Below are positions 57,308 to 64,000 of a stretch of 64,000 nt of DNA, one piece after another. How positions within the stretch are numbered: position 1 is the stretch's first letter; the number at the start of each line of letters is the position of its first letter. The stretch is from Acidobacteriota bacterium (GTDB taxonomy: Bacteria > Acidobacteriota > Blastocatellia > RBC074), in assembly GCA_018269055.1 (NCBI GenBank), contig JAFDVI010000004.1, forward strand, positions 285,031 through 349,030, given 5' to 3'. The position numbers were made by a program, and so were the translations under genes. The notes beneath the pieces are model-generated. The model ran no database searches. It saw only the letters and a list, made by a program, of their open reading frames with translations, and had not been told where the DNA came from.

Positions 57308-58666
57308 TTACAACATAAAGCCCAAATCGCGCACCGGAAAGCTCGCCAACGTGGGAAACACGCCGTCAAGCTGATAATCGGCAGCGCCAAACCATTTGGC
57401 CAGCGTGGCTCCGTATTGCGCCAACGAAGTGCGCGGCAACATCACGCCTCGGTTGTCGGCAAAATCCTGCTGCGCGGAATTTGCCTGACCGATGGTGGAG
57501 TACGCCGTCATCTGTGGAAACTGTCCGATGATCCTGCCGCCGCTCACCGCTCCGCCAACGACCAAATGGTGATTGCCCCATCCGTGATCCGTGCCAGTGC
57601 CGCTCGGTTGCAGCGTGCGCCCGAAATCTGACAGCGTGAACGTTGTCACTTTGTCCGCAACGCCCAGTTCCACTGTCGCGGCATAAAACGCCGCCACGGC
57701 TTTGCTGATTTGTTGTAACAAATCATATTGGTTGTACGACTGCGAACTGTGCGTGTCGAAACCTCCCAAGCCACAGAAAAAGACCTGTCGGCCAACGCCT
57801 GTCTGCGCGCGCAAACTGATGATGCGGGCGATGTCTTTCAACTGATTGCCGATCTGCGTCGCAGGAAACACCGTCGTCAACGCCGAACCATTGCCTGCGT
57901 TGACCAGCAACGGACTGAGCGCGATGGCGTCGGCCATCGCCTTGTTCGCCAGATTGATGATCGAATTGCCGCTGTCCGTGGTGGCGATTGCCTGTTGTGC
58001 CGCCGCTTTGGCCGAAGCCGCTGCCGCCGGATAGGCGCTTAACCCGTTTTGGGTCATGTAATTGCCCGGCTGCAAACTGGCCAGGGGCGTGGAAACACCC
58101 GCGCAGAAAATCGCTGCACCGTTCAGCGAAACCGAAACGGGAAACGTCGCTGCCGTATTCGATGGTTGCATCACGTCCGCGCTACGTCCGCCCCAGCCCG
58201 AATTGCCGCCCGTGTTCGGATAGCCAGTTTGCATTTGCGACACCTGATCCGAATGCGAGCGCAATTGCGTCGGCAGCGGAAAACTGGGATTGGACAGATT
58301 TTGAAACGTCGTCGGCTGAACCAGCACGCCTACGTTCGAGACAATCGCCATCTTGCCCTGATTGTACAAAGCCTGAAGTTCCGGAACGCCGTAATGCAAT
58401 CCGAAGGGGCCTTGTGCAGCGTCGTTGATCGGCAGCAATTGGTTTTGCGCAATGGCCAATCCGCCGCGGGCATTGGTGTAAGCGCCGTATTGCGCAGGCG
58501 TCAACGGCACAATCACGTTGTGACCATCGTTGCCGCCGAACAAAAACACGCACACCAAAGCTTTGTAATCTGTTTGAACGGGCGTTGCCGCCAATTCAAA
58601 TTGCCGCAATCCCGCCACCATTCCGAAACTTGCGCTGAGTTGCAAAAAGTTACGTCGAGAAATCAT
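57308..58666 (-). CDS. DUF1501 protein, DUF1800 partner
   Basis: 452 residues. The leader MISRRNFLQLSASFGMVAGL has an RR motif and probably directs Tat export. The DUF1501 core shows 'LVCVFLFGGNDGHNVIVPL' near 36, 'GRSADVM', 'FCGLGGFDTHSSQ' and 'TLSDFGRTLQPSGTGTDHGWGNHH' with metal-type Asp and His residues. It belongs to the alkaline phosphatase-like superfamily; the activity is unknown. It follows the DUF1800 gene by 75 bp, the common pairing, and differs from the PSD1-linked copy at 7853. Confidence 0.93.
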   Translation of the reverse strand: MISRRNFLQLSASFGMVAGLRQFELAATPVQTDYKALVCVFLFGGNDGHNVIVPLTPAQYGAYTNARGGLAIAQNQLLPINDAAQGPFGLHYGVPELQALYNQGKMAIVSNVGVLVQPTTFQNLSNPSFPLPTQLRSHSDQVSQMQTGYPNTGGNSGWGGRSADVMQPSNTAATFPVSVSLNGAAIFCAGVSTPLASLQPGNYMTQNGLSAYPAAAASAKAAAQQAIATTDSGNSIINLANKAMADAIALSPLLVNAGNGSALTTVFPATQIGNQLKDIARIISLRAQTGVGRQVFFCGLGGFDTHSSQSYNQYDLLQQISKAVAAFYAATVELGVADKVTTFTLSDFGRTLQPSGTGTDHGWGNHHLVVGGAVSGGRIIGQFPQMTAYSTIGQANSAQQDFADNRGVMLPRTSLAQYGATLAKWFGAADYQLDGVFPTLASFPVRDLGFML

Positions 58667-58741
58667 CTTTTTATCTCCGTGATATGACCGGCAAGCTGCC
58701 AGGGCTTGCCAGAAATTCCATGAACCAATCCGTTGAAGCCT

Positions 58742-61351
58742 TTACCGTTGCACCAGAAATTCGCCGGAAGTGACGATCAGGTACACGGCTGTCAATACTC
58801 GCGCGTTGTTGTCGTATTGCATCGGGATGGCGTTGAACAACGCCGTGCGCGTTGAAGGCAGCATTCGCCCAAACAGCAACGCGTTATCCAATGCGCTGAC
58901 CAACGACGCCGGACTGCCGGCGATGTTGACGTACGGTTGTAACGCGGGATTGATCGGATAGATATACAGAAACTGGTACAGGAAATTGCCGCGATTGGCG
59001 GCTTCGGTGGCGGTGTAAATCTGGAATTCCGGGCCGAACAACCCATTGCCTTTCGGAATGCGGAACATCGGCGAGTAATGCCCAAACACCGACGGCGCAT
59101 CCAGAATCGCTTCGCCCATTGTGTAAAGCTGATAGTTGAATTGCGACGCTGCGCCCGGCGTCAAGTTCAGCGCCCGGCTCATAAACAGCAGCGACTGAAT
59201 CGGCGTCCGCAACCGACCGAAGTTCGACGGCACGTTATCGTTGCGCGCTTCCTGATCCATGATGATCGCGTTGACGACTGCTTTCAGATCGCCGCGAACT
59301 CCCAGACCGTTGTTGTTGAACACGGCGGCAACGCGCGCGATGTAGGCGGGCGATGGATTGCTGGTGACCATCGCGCGAATCATGCGCGTCGCCAGAAATG
59401 GCCCGACGTTCGGATGATTGAACAGAATACTTACAACGGCATCGAGTTCCTGTTGCGGCGACAAACCGGCGGGAATCGTTTGGCCCAGCAATGTTTTTTG
59501 CGAGGTGTTGTGTTTGGACGCAATCGGAATCATCGGCGCGGGGTAGTAGTTGTAATTTCCATTGCCCGCCGTGTGCGACGCGTTGTCATACGTCCAACCC
59601 GTCAAGGCCAAGGCCAATTGCTGAACGTCGGTTTGCGTGTAGGTCGGAATCGGTTGGTTGCTGGCGTCCAGTTGCTGCGAACCGTCCTGATTCAGTTTGT
59701 ACAACCCGATGCTGAACAACTGCATGACTTCGCGCGGGTAATTTTCGTTGGCGGCTCCGCCAAACACGCCGCTGTTGGCCGAATCCAGGAACTGCCCCAT
59801 CGAAGAATCGTTGGTCAGTTCTTTCAGCAACGTGCGGTAATTGCCGAACGCATTGCGGCTGAGCAGTTTTCGCCACGGCGCCAGCATATCGGCGTTGTAA
59901 TTTTTGAAGTTCGCTTCGACGAAGATTTCGCTGAAGGCGTACATCACGCGTTGCCGCAATTGGTCCTGTCCCGTCAGCGCGTTGGTGAAAACGGCGTCAA
60001 TGTTGGCGCTGCTGGTGACCGTGAACGGATCGGGCAGCGGCGATTCCGGCAAACTGTACTGATCGTTCAGGAATCCCTGCATGCCCTGTTGTTTGACTTT
60101 GGCAACCAGTGCAGGCGTTGCGCCGAAGGTGGTTTGATCCAGAAATCGCCCGATGGTGATCAATTGCGGGTCAACGATAGTAACGCTGGCGGATGCTTTT
60201 TTGGTCGTATCAGCCTGGCTGACCGCCGTGACAGTGATGCCACCGGCCGGAATTGCCTGCGGAGCCGTATACAAACCGCTTTGCGAAATTGTTCCGTTAG
60301 CCGGATCGCCGCCCGTGGCGTTGTTCACCTGCCAGGTGACGGCGGTGTTGGCTGTTCCTGTAACTGTTGCGCTGAACTGCTGCGTCGCTCCGGCAGTCAA
60401 TGAAATTGCTGTCGGCGAAATGCTGACGGCAATCGGATTCACAGGAGCCGTCACCGTGACAGTTGCGCTAGCGGATTTGCTCGCGTCAGCCTGACTAACC
60501 GCTCTGACAACGACTGAAACTGCGGGCACAGCGGCAGGCGCGGTGTACAACCCCGCGTTTGAAATTGTTCCTGTCGCCGCACTTCCGCCTGTCACGTTAT
60601 TGACTTGCCAGGTGACAGCCGTGTTCGCCGTGCCGCTCACCGTCGCCGCGAACTGCCGCGTCGTTCCGGTTTGTACGCTCGCGGAACTCGGCGAAATGGA
60701 AACGCCAACGGTTTGGCCGCCGCCACTGCCGCCGACCGTAACGGTCGCCGTCGCGGAACGTTCGCTGTTGATGGCGCAAACGGCGCGAATCGTTACCGGA
60801 CTGGCCATCGCAACAGCAGGCGCAGTGTACAACCCGCCGGAAGTAATCGTGCCGTTCGCGCTGCCGCCGTTGACGTACCAGTAAACCTGTTTGTTCGTCG
60901 TCGCGGAAACAATGGCGGTGAATTGCTGTTTGGCCCCGGGAGCGACGGTTGCCGTGGACGGGATGATGGCGACTTTGATTCCCTGCCCCCATTCCAACAA
61001 CCTTGGCGAAGACGTCACGCTGGGCGAACCGGGATTCGTAACGGTGAGATTTCCGCTCCCCGAATCCGTGAAGTTGCTGGTCACCTTTAGCTGAGTCGCC
61101 GAAACGAATGTCGTCGGCATCGCCACGCCTTCCAGCTTGACGACTGCGCCGTTGACGAAATTCGTTCCATTTACAGTAAAGGTCTTGTTGCCGAGTGGAA
61201 CCGGGTGAGGTGAAAACCATTGTGCTGAAGGGGTCGCCACCACTGCCGTATTTGCCGATGAATCTGTTTGAAAAACAGAAAAACTGAAGAGCGCCAACAG
61301 CAAAATCGCCGACAGCCGTCTCCTCATACACGGTGCTGAATATGAATACAT
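58742..61351 (-). CDS. DUF1800 protein with IPT/TIG and Ig-like repeats
   Basis: 869 residues with a signal peptide (MRRRLSAILLLALFSFSVF, preceded by eight residues). One IPT/TIG-like domain (about 45-125) is followed by three Ig-like BIG2-type repeats (about 125-390) of the 'VSISPSSASVQTGTTRQFAATVSGT...TWQVN' type. The DUF1800 domain follows (about 395-869): 'GRFLDQTTFGATPALVAKVKQQG', 'NYPREVMQLFSIGLY', 'LALTGWTYDN' and 'PFLATRMIRAMVTSNP'. The Ig-like stalk suggests surface or periplasmic display of DUF1800, whose biochemical role is unknown. The adjacent DUF1501 gene is its usual partner. Confidence 0.93.
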   Translation of the reverse strand: MYSYSAPCMRRRLSAILLLALFSFSVFQTDSSANTAVVATPSAQWFSPHPVPLGNKTFTVNGTNFVNGAVVKLEGVAMPTTFVSATQLKVTSNFTDSGSGNLTVTNPGSPSVTSSPRLLEWGQGIKVAIIPSTATVAPGAKQQFTAIVSATTNKQVYWYVNGGSANGTITSGGLYTAPAVAMASPVTIRAVCAINSERSATATVTVGGSGGGQTVGVSISPSSASVQTGTTRQFAATVSGTANTAVTWQVNNVTGGSAATGTISNAGLYTAPAAVPAVSVVVRAVSQADASKSASATVTVTAPVNPIAVSISPTAISLTAGATQQFSATVTGTANTAVTWQVNNATGGDPANGTISQSGLYTAPQAIPAGGITVTAVSQADTTKKASASVTIVDPQLITIGRFLDQTTFGATPALVAKVKQQGMQGFLNDQYSLPESPLPDPFTVTSSANIDAVFTNALTGQDQLRQRVMYAFSEIFVEANFKNYNADMLAPWRKLLSRNAFGNYRTLLKELTNDSSMGQFLDSANSGVFGGAANENYPREVMQLFSIGLYKLNQDGSQQLDASNQPIPTYTQTDVQQLALALTGWTYDNASHTAGNGNYNYYPAPMIPIASKHNTSQKTLLGQTIPAGLSPQQELDAVVSILFNHPNVGPFLATRMIRAMVTSNPSPAYIARVAAVFNNNGLGVRGDLKAVVNAIIMDQEARNDNVPSNFGRLRTPIQSLLFMSRALNLTPGAASQFNYQLYTMGEAILDAPSVFGHYSPMFRIPKGNGLFGPEFQIYTATEAANRGNFLYQFLYIYPINPALQPYVNIAGSPASLVSALDNALLFGRMLPSTRTALFNAIPMQYDNNARVLTAVYLIVTSGEFLVQR

Positions 61352-61881
61352 ATCGCCTTTCCTTTATCCGTTGGCAGGCTCAATAAGCCTGTGTGTGAGC
61401 GTCACTGCGCAAGCGCAAAGCTTACGCCTGACCGCATGGGAATGCGGCCTTCGTGCAAGCAGGGGTGTGCCAGTCCCACCGCTACTGAGGCGAAAGAGTA
61501 GTTTGGTGACACTGATGGAGGATCAGTTTTATGGGAAGTGTCAGGACCGGCGAGGCGAGTTCAGCGAACGCAGGGTTTGCGCACCAATTTGAGGAAAACG
61601 TCCGCAGTGCCGAATCAAGTTTCTTCCGAAAAGAGGGATGCTGTCTATTGAAAGTCTGCAACGGGGAGCAAGACTGAGACCAGTGAAGTATTTTCCAAAT
61701 CTCGGCCGGGAAAATAGCAAGTCCCTTTATTTCTGGCAAGGACTTTTTCCGGCATTTATTCGCAACGGTTGACACACTTAACACGCTACGTTACTTTCCC
61801 AAACTTCAAGCGGGACGGTGGTTTTCGCCAGTTCCCTGCCTTGGAGACCAACCCAATTACAACCCTTCAGGAGAAGAAAAA
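61352..61881. other. Divergent intergenic region upstream of gapA, 530 bp
   Basis: No supported gene. Palindromes (CCGCAT-GGGA-ATGCGG, 61432-61447, and neighbours) look like a worn REP element at about 61400-61490. The right end holds the gapA promoter. Confidence 0.5.
61769..61797 (+). promoter_or_regulatory. Sigma-70-type promoter of gapA
   Basis: TTGACA (61769-61774), 17-bp spacer, TACTTT (61792-61797). The start codon is at 61882. Confidence 0.6.
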
Positions 61882-62889
61882 ATGGCTATCAAAGTAGGTA
61901 TCAATGGCTTTGGGCGCATTGGACGAAATGTCCTGCGTACCGTGCTGGGAGACAAAGATTTCGACATTGTGGCGGTCAATGACCTGACCGACACCAAAAC
62001 GCTCGCGCATTTGCTGAAATACGATTCGATCCTCGGTAATTTGGAACAGGAAATCACCCACACGGAAAACACCATTACCGTCGCGGGCGACACCTTTCGC
62101 GTGTTTGCCGAAAAAGATCCCAAACTGATTCCGTGGGAAGAAGTCGGCGCTGAAATCGTCGTCGAATCCACAGGCCGGTTCACCGACAAGGAAAAAGCCG
62201 CCGCTCACCTGCGCGGCCCGGTCAAAAAAGTCATCATCAGCGCCCCAGCAAAAAACGAAGATGTCACCATCGTTCTGGGCGTCAACGAAAATGTTTACGA
62301 CCCGGCGAAACACCATGTGATCTCGAACGCTTCCTGCACGACGAACTGTCTGGCGCCGGTCGCCAAAGTCATCAACGAAAAATTCGGCATCAAAAAAGCC
62401 CAGATGACCACGATCCATTCGTACACGAACGATCAGGTGATTCTGGATTTCCCGCACAAAGATTTGCGCCGCGCTCGTGCGGGCGCGCTTTCGATGATTC
62501 CGACTTCGACTGGCGCAGCCAAAGCCGTGGCGTTGGTGCTGCCGGAACTCAAAGGCAAATTTGACGGTATCTCCGTCCGCGTTCCGACGCCGAATGTTTC
62601 GGTTGTTGACGTGGTGATGGAGCTAGACAAAGAAACCACTACCGAAGAAGTCAACAAAGCTCTGAGCGAAGCCGCCAACGGCGAACTGAAAGGCATTCTG
62701 GGGTTTGAAACCGCGCCGCTGGTTTCCACCGATTACCGTGGCAATTCCAATTCGTCCATCGTGGATGCCGAATACACCAAAGTCATCGGCGGCAACCTGC
62801 TGAAAATCCTGTCGTGGTATGACAACGAGTGGGGTTATTCCTGCCGCGTCCGCGACCTGATTAAATACATCGCCAAGAAAGGTTTGTAA
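61882..62889 (+). CDS. gapA: Glyceraldehyde-3-phosphate dehydrogenase
   Basis: 335 residues. It oxidises glyceraldehyde-3-phosphate with NAD(P) and phosphate in glycolysis and gluconeogenesis. The Rossmann start '[17 protein letters not shown]' is followed by the catalytic Cys in '[11 protein letters not shown]' near 152 and the catalytic His in '[10 protein letters not shown]' near 179. The C-terminus '[15 protein letters not shown]' is conserved. CAGGAG lies about 10 nt upstream of the ATG. It is followed by a strong terminator. Whether it prefers NAD or NADP cannot be judged with confidence. Confidence 0.97.
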   Translation: MAIKVGINGFGRIGRNVLRTVLGDKDFDIVAVNDLTDTKTLAHLLKYDSILGNLEQEITHTENTITVAGDTFRVFAEKDPKLIPWEEVGAEIVVESTGRFTDKEKAAAHLRGPVKKVIISAPAKNEDVTIVLGVNENVYDPAKHHVISNASCTTNCLAPVAKVINEKFGIKKAQMTTIHSYTNDQVILDFPHKDLRRARAGALSMIPTSTGAAKAVALVLPELKGKFDGISVRVPTPNVSVVDVVMELDKETTTEEVNKALSEAANGELKGILGFETAPLVSTDYRGNSNSSIVDAEYTKVIGGNLLKILSWYDNEWGYSCRVRDLIKYIAKKGL

Positions 62890-62922
62890 TGTTCAGAGTC
62901 CCGCTTTCAGGCGGCTGGCGCA

Positions 62923-62972
62923 AATACAAAAGCCGCAGCGAAGTTTGAAATTCACGCTGCGGCTTTTGTATT
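62923..62972. terminator. Strong terminator hairpin between gapA and the NIF3-like gene
   Basis: An 18-bp arm (62923-62940, AATACAAAAGCCGCAGCG) is perfectly complementary to 62955-62972 and ends in a T-rich run. Confidence 0.9.
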
Positions 62973-62992
62973 CACAATTCAGAGGGCTTTCC

Positions 62993-63871
62993 ATGAACAC
63001 TGCTGTTTCTCGCCGCAGCTTCCTGGCGCTTGCCGGAACCGCACTTTACACAGTCGGGCACGCCGCAACGACAATCGAAGGCATCACTGCGCGTCAAGTG
63101 ATTGAACGCATCCAGAAACAAGTCGGCGTCCCGTGGCGCAGCGAAACCGTGGACACTTTCAAAATCGGCAACCCCGACATCACGGTCAAAGGGATTGCCA
63201 CATCGTTCAGCGCCACGCTGGACGTTTGCCAGCGAGCGCACGCTGCCGGACTGAATTTGCTGATCGTTCACGAACCGACGTTTTACAACCACACCGACGA
63301 CACATCGAATTTGAGCGGCGGAGTGTACGAGACCAAACGGAAGTTCATTGAGCAAAATGGTCTGGTCGTTTGGCGTTTTCACGATCATTGGCACGCGCGC
63401 AGGCCGGACGGCATTCTGGCCGGAATGACCGAAGCCTTGGGCTGGAAAAAATATCAATCGTCGGAACAGGCGCGACGCTTTTCCCTGCCCGCCACAACGC
63501 TGGAAGGCCTGGCGAAAAGCATGCAAGATCGCCTCGGCGCGCGCGCCTTGCGCGTCATCGGCAACCCGCAATTGGCCGTGCGGAATGTCGTTTTGTCGCC
63601 GGGTTTCAATAACTTCGCGCCGATTGCGCGAGCACTGGACAGCCAGGATGTTGATGTAATCGTGATCGGCGAAACCCGCGAATGGGAAGCCGTCGAATAC
63701 GCTCGCGACGCCGTCACCGCAGGCAAAAAGAAAGGTTTGATCATGCTCGGCCACGTCCCGTCGGAAGAGCACGGCCTGGAAGAATGCGCCAAATGGCTGA
63801 AGACCTTTGTGCCCGAAGTGCCAATTCAATACCTGCCCGGTAATGATCCGTTCTGGCGACCCAAACCGTAA
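62993..63871 (+). CDS. Tat-exported NIF3-like protein
   Basis: About 292 residues starting MNTAVSRRSFLALAGTALYT, a twin-arginine leader; AGAGGG lies upstream. The mature part resembles the NIF3/DUF34 dinuclear-metal family: 'NLLIVHEPTFYNHTDD' contains the metal His, 'GLVVWRFHDHWHARRPDGI' has further His residues, and the end 'GLIMLGHVPSEEHGLEECAKWL' has the C-terminal His and Glu. NIF3 proteins are usually cytoplasmic and about 250-370 residues, so the export signal is notable. The function is unknown; GTP cyclohydrolase-type or phosphatase activities have been proposed for relatives. Confidence 0.85.
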   Translation: MNTAVSRRSFLALAGTALYTVGHAATTIEGITARQVIERIQKQVGVPWRSETVDTFKIGNPDITVKGIATSFSATLDVCQRAHAAGLNLLIVHEPTFYNHTDDTSNLSGGVYETKRKFIEQNGLVVWRFHDHWHARRPDGILAGMTEALGWKKYQSSEQARRFSLPATTLEGLAKSMQDRLGARALRVIGNPQLAVRNVVLSPGFNNFAPIARALDSQDVDVIVIGETREWEAVEYARDAVTAGKKKGLIMLGHVPSEEHGLEECAKWLKTFVPEVPIQYLPGNDPFWRPKP

Positions 63872-63924
63872 GTTGTCCTTGTGCAGGGCCTGATTTATTT
63901 CAGGCCTATGCGCAATTCAGAGAG

Positions 63925-64000
63925 TTTCGTTCCGGCTCCGTAGGAGCCACATGTTTATAGAAACCGCGCGGTTCTGCCCCCAAGCTCCGGAGGAGCGACC
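63925..64000. repeat. Palindromic repeat at the right window edge
   Basis: Two small hairpins, GCTCC-GTA-GGAGC and GCTCC-GGA-GGAGC, are about 50 bp apart around the segment TGTTTATAGAAACC. It resembles dispersed repeats of soil bacteria; it runs off the window edge. Confidence 0.5.

Overview
The window is bacterial chromosomal DNA at roughly 53-55% G+C by eye. The gene families point to Acidobacteriota, possibly a soil Blastocatellia-like lineage. The pointers are an ADOP-type duplicated permease, PSD1/DUF1501 and DUF1800/DUF1501 pairs, a beta-propeller sensor kinase, a membrane Ser/Thr kinase with an 'RWQ-I' N-terminal module, a winged-helix/ATPase/TPR regulator and a type III glutamine synthetase. 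This placement is inference from family content only; Planctomycetota or Verrucomicrobiota share some of these families. There are no rRNA genes, no CRISPR array and no recognisable transposase or phage block. There is one tRNA (Pro, CGG).

Layout. 1-3.4 kb: cell-shape operon on the minus strand (mreB-mreC-mreD-mrdA, the last cut by the window edge). 3.8 kb: a lone Flp-type pilin. 4.4-9.2 kb: a PSD1 cytochrome-like protein and a Tat-exported DUF1501 protein, separated by a palindromic repeat. 9.2-13.8 kb: hemolysin III-type membrane protein, a secreted two-domain protein, a Tat-exported sugar isomerase/epimerase-like protein, a CPBP protease and a glycosyltransferase. 14-15.2 kb: type IV prepilin peptidase. 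15.4-20.9 kb: a four-gene minus-strand operon of a small membrane protein, two alkaline-phosphatase-superfamily enzymes and a membrane sulfatase-like enzyme. 21-22.9 kb: two small proteins and a decayed hsdM. 23.4-25.3 kb: ilvD and tRNA-Pro. 25.8-28.4 kb: ADOP permease, followed by about 600 bp of nested hairpin repeats.

29-42 kb is a signalling block: TPR protein, NarL-type response regulator, winged-helix/AAA/TPR regulator, Ser/Thr kinase and propeller histidine kinase. 41.8-44.8 kb holds a BCP peroxiredoxin, a secreted glycine-rich protein, a DUF2203 protein and a DUF481 outer-membrane protein. 45-49 kb holds a NifA-like sigma-54 activator and glnN, with a readable sigma-54 promoter and repeated operator-like half-sites. 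49.5-57.2 kb is a MacAB-like efflux cluster with four permeases, one ATPase, one adaptor and an embedded pyridoxamine-oxidase-like protein. 57.3-61.4 kb is a DUF1501/DUF1800 pair. The window ends with gapA and a NIF3-like protein.

The most unusual content is non-coding. Several families of REPIN-like elements (two inverted hairpins) fill intergenic gaps. In one place (34.8-35.4 kb) three elements alternate with about 40-bp direct repeats that copy the last codons of the adjacent kinase gene. One short repeat family also occurs inside the prepilin peptidase coding sequence. The most interpretable regulatory circuit is the sigma-54/glnN module.
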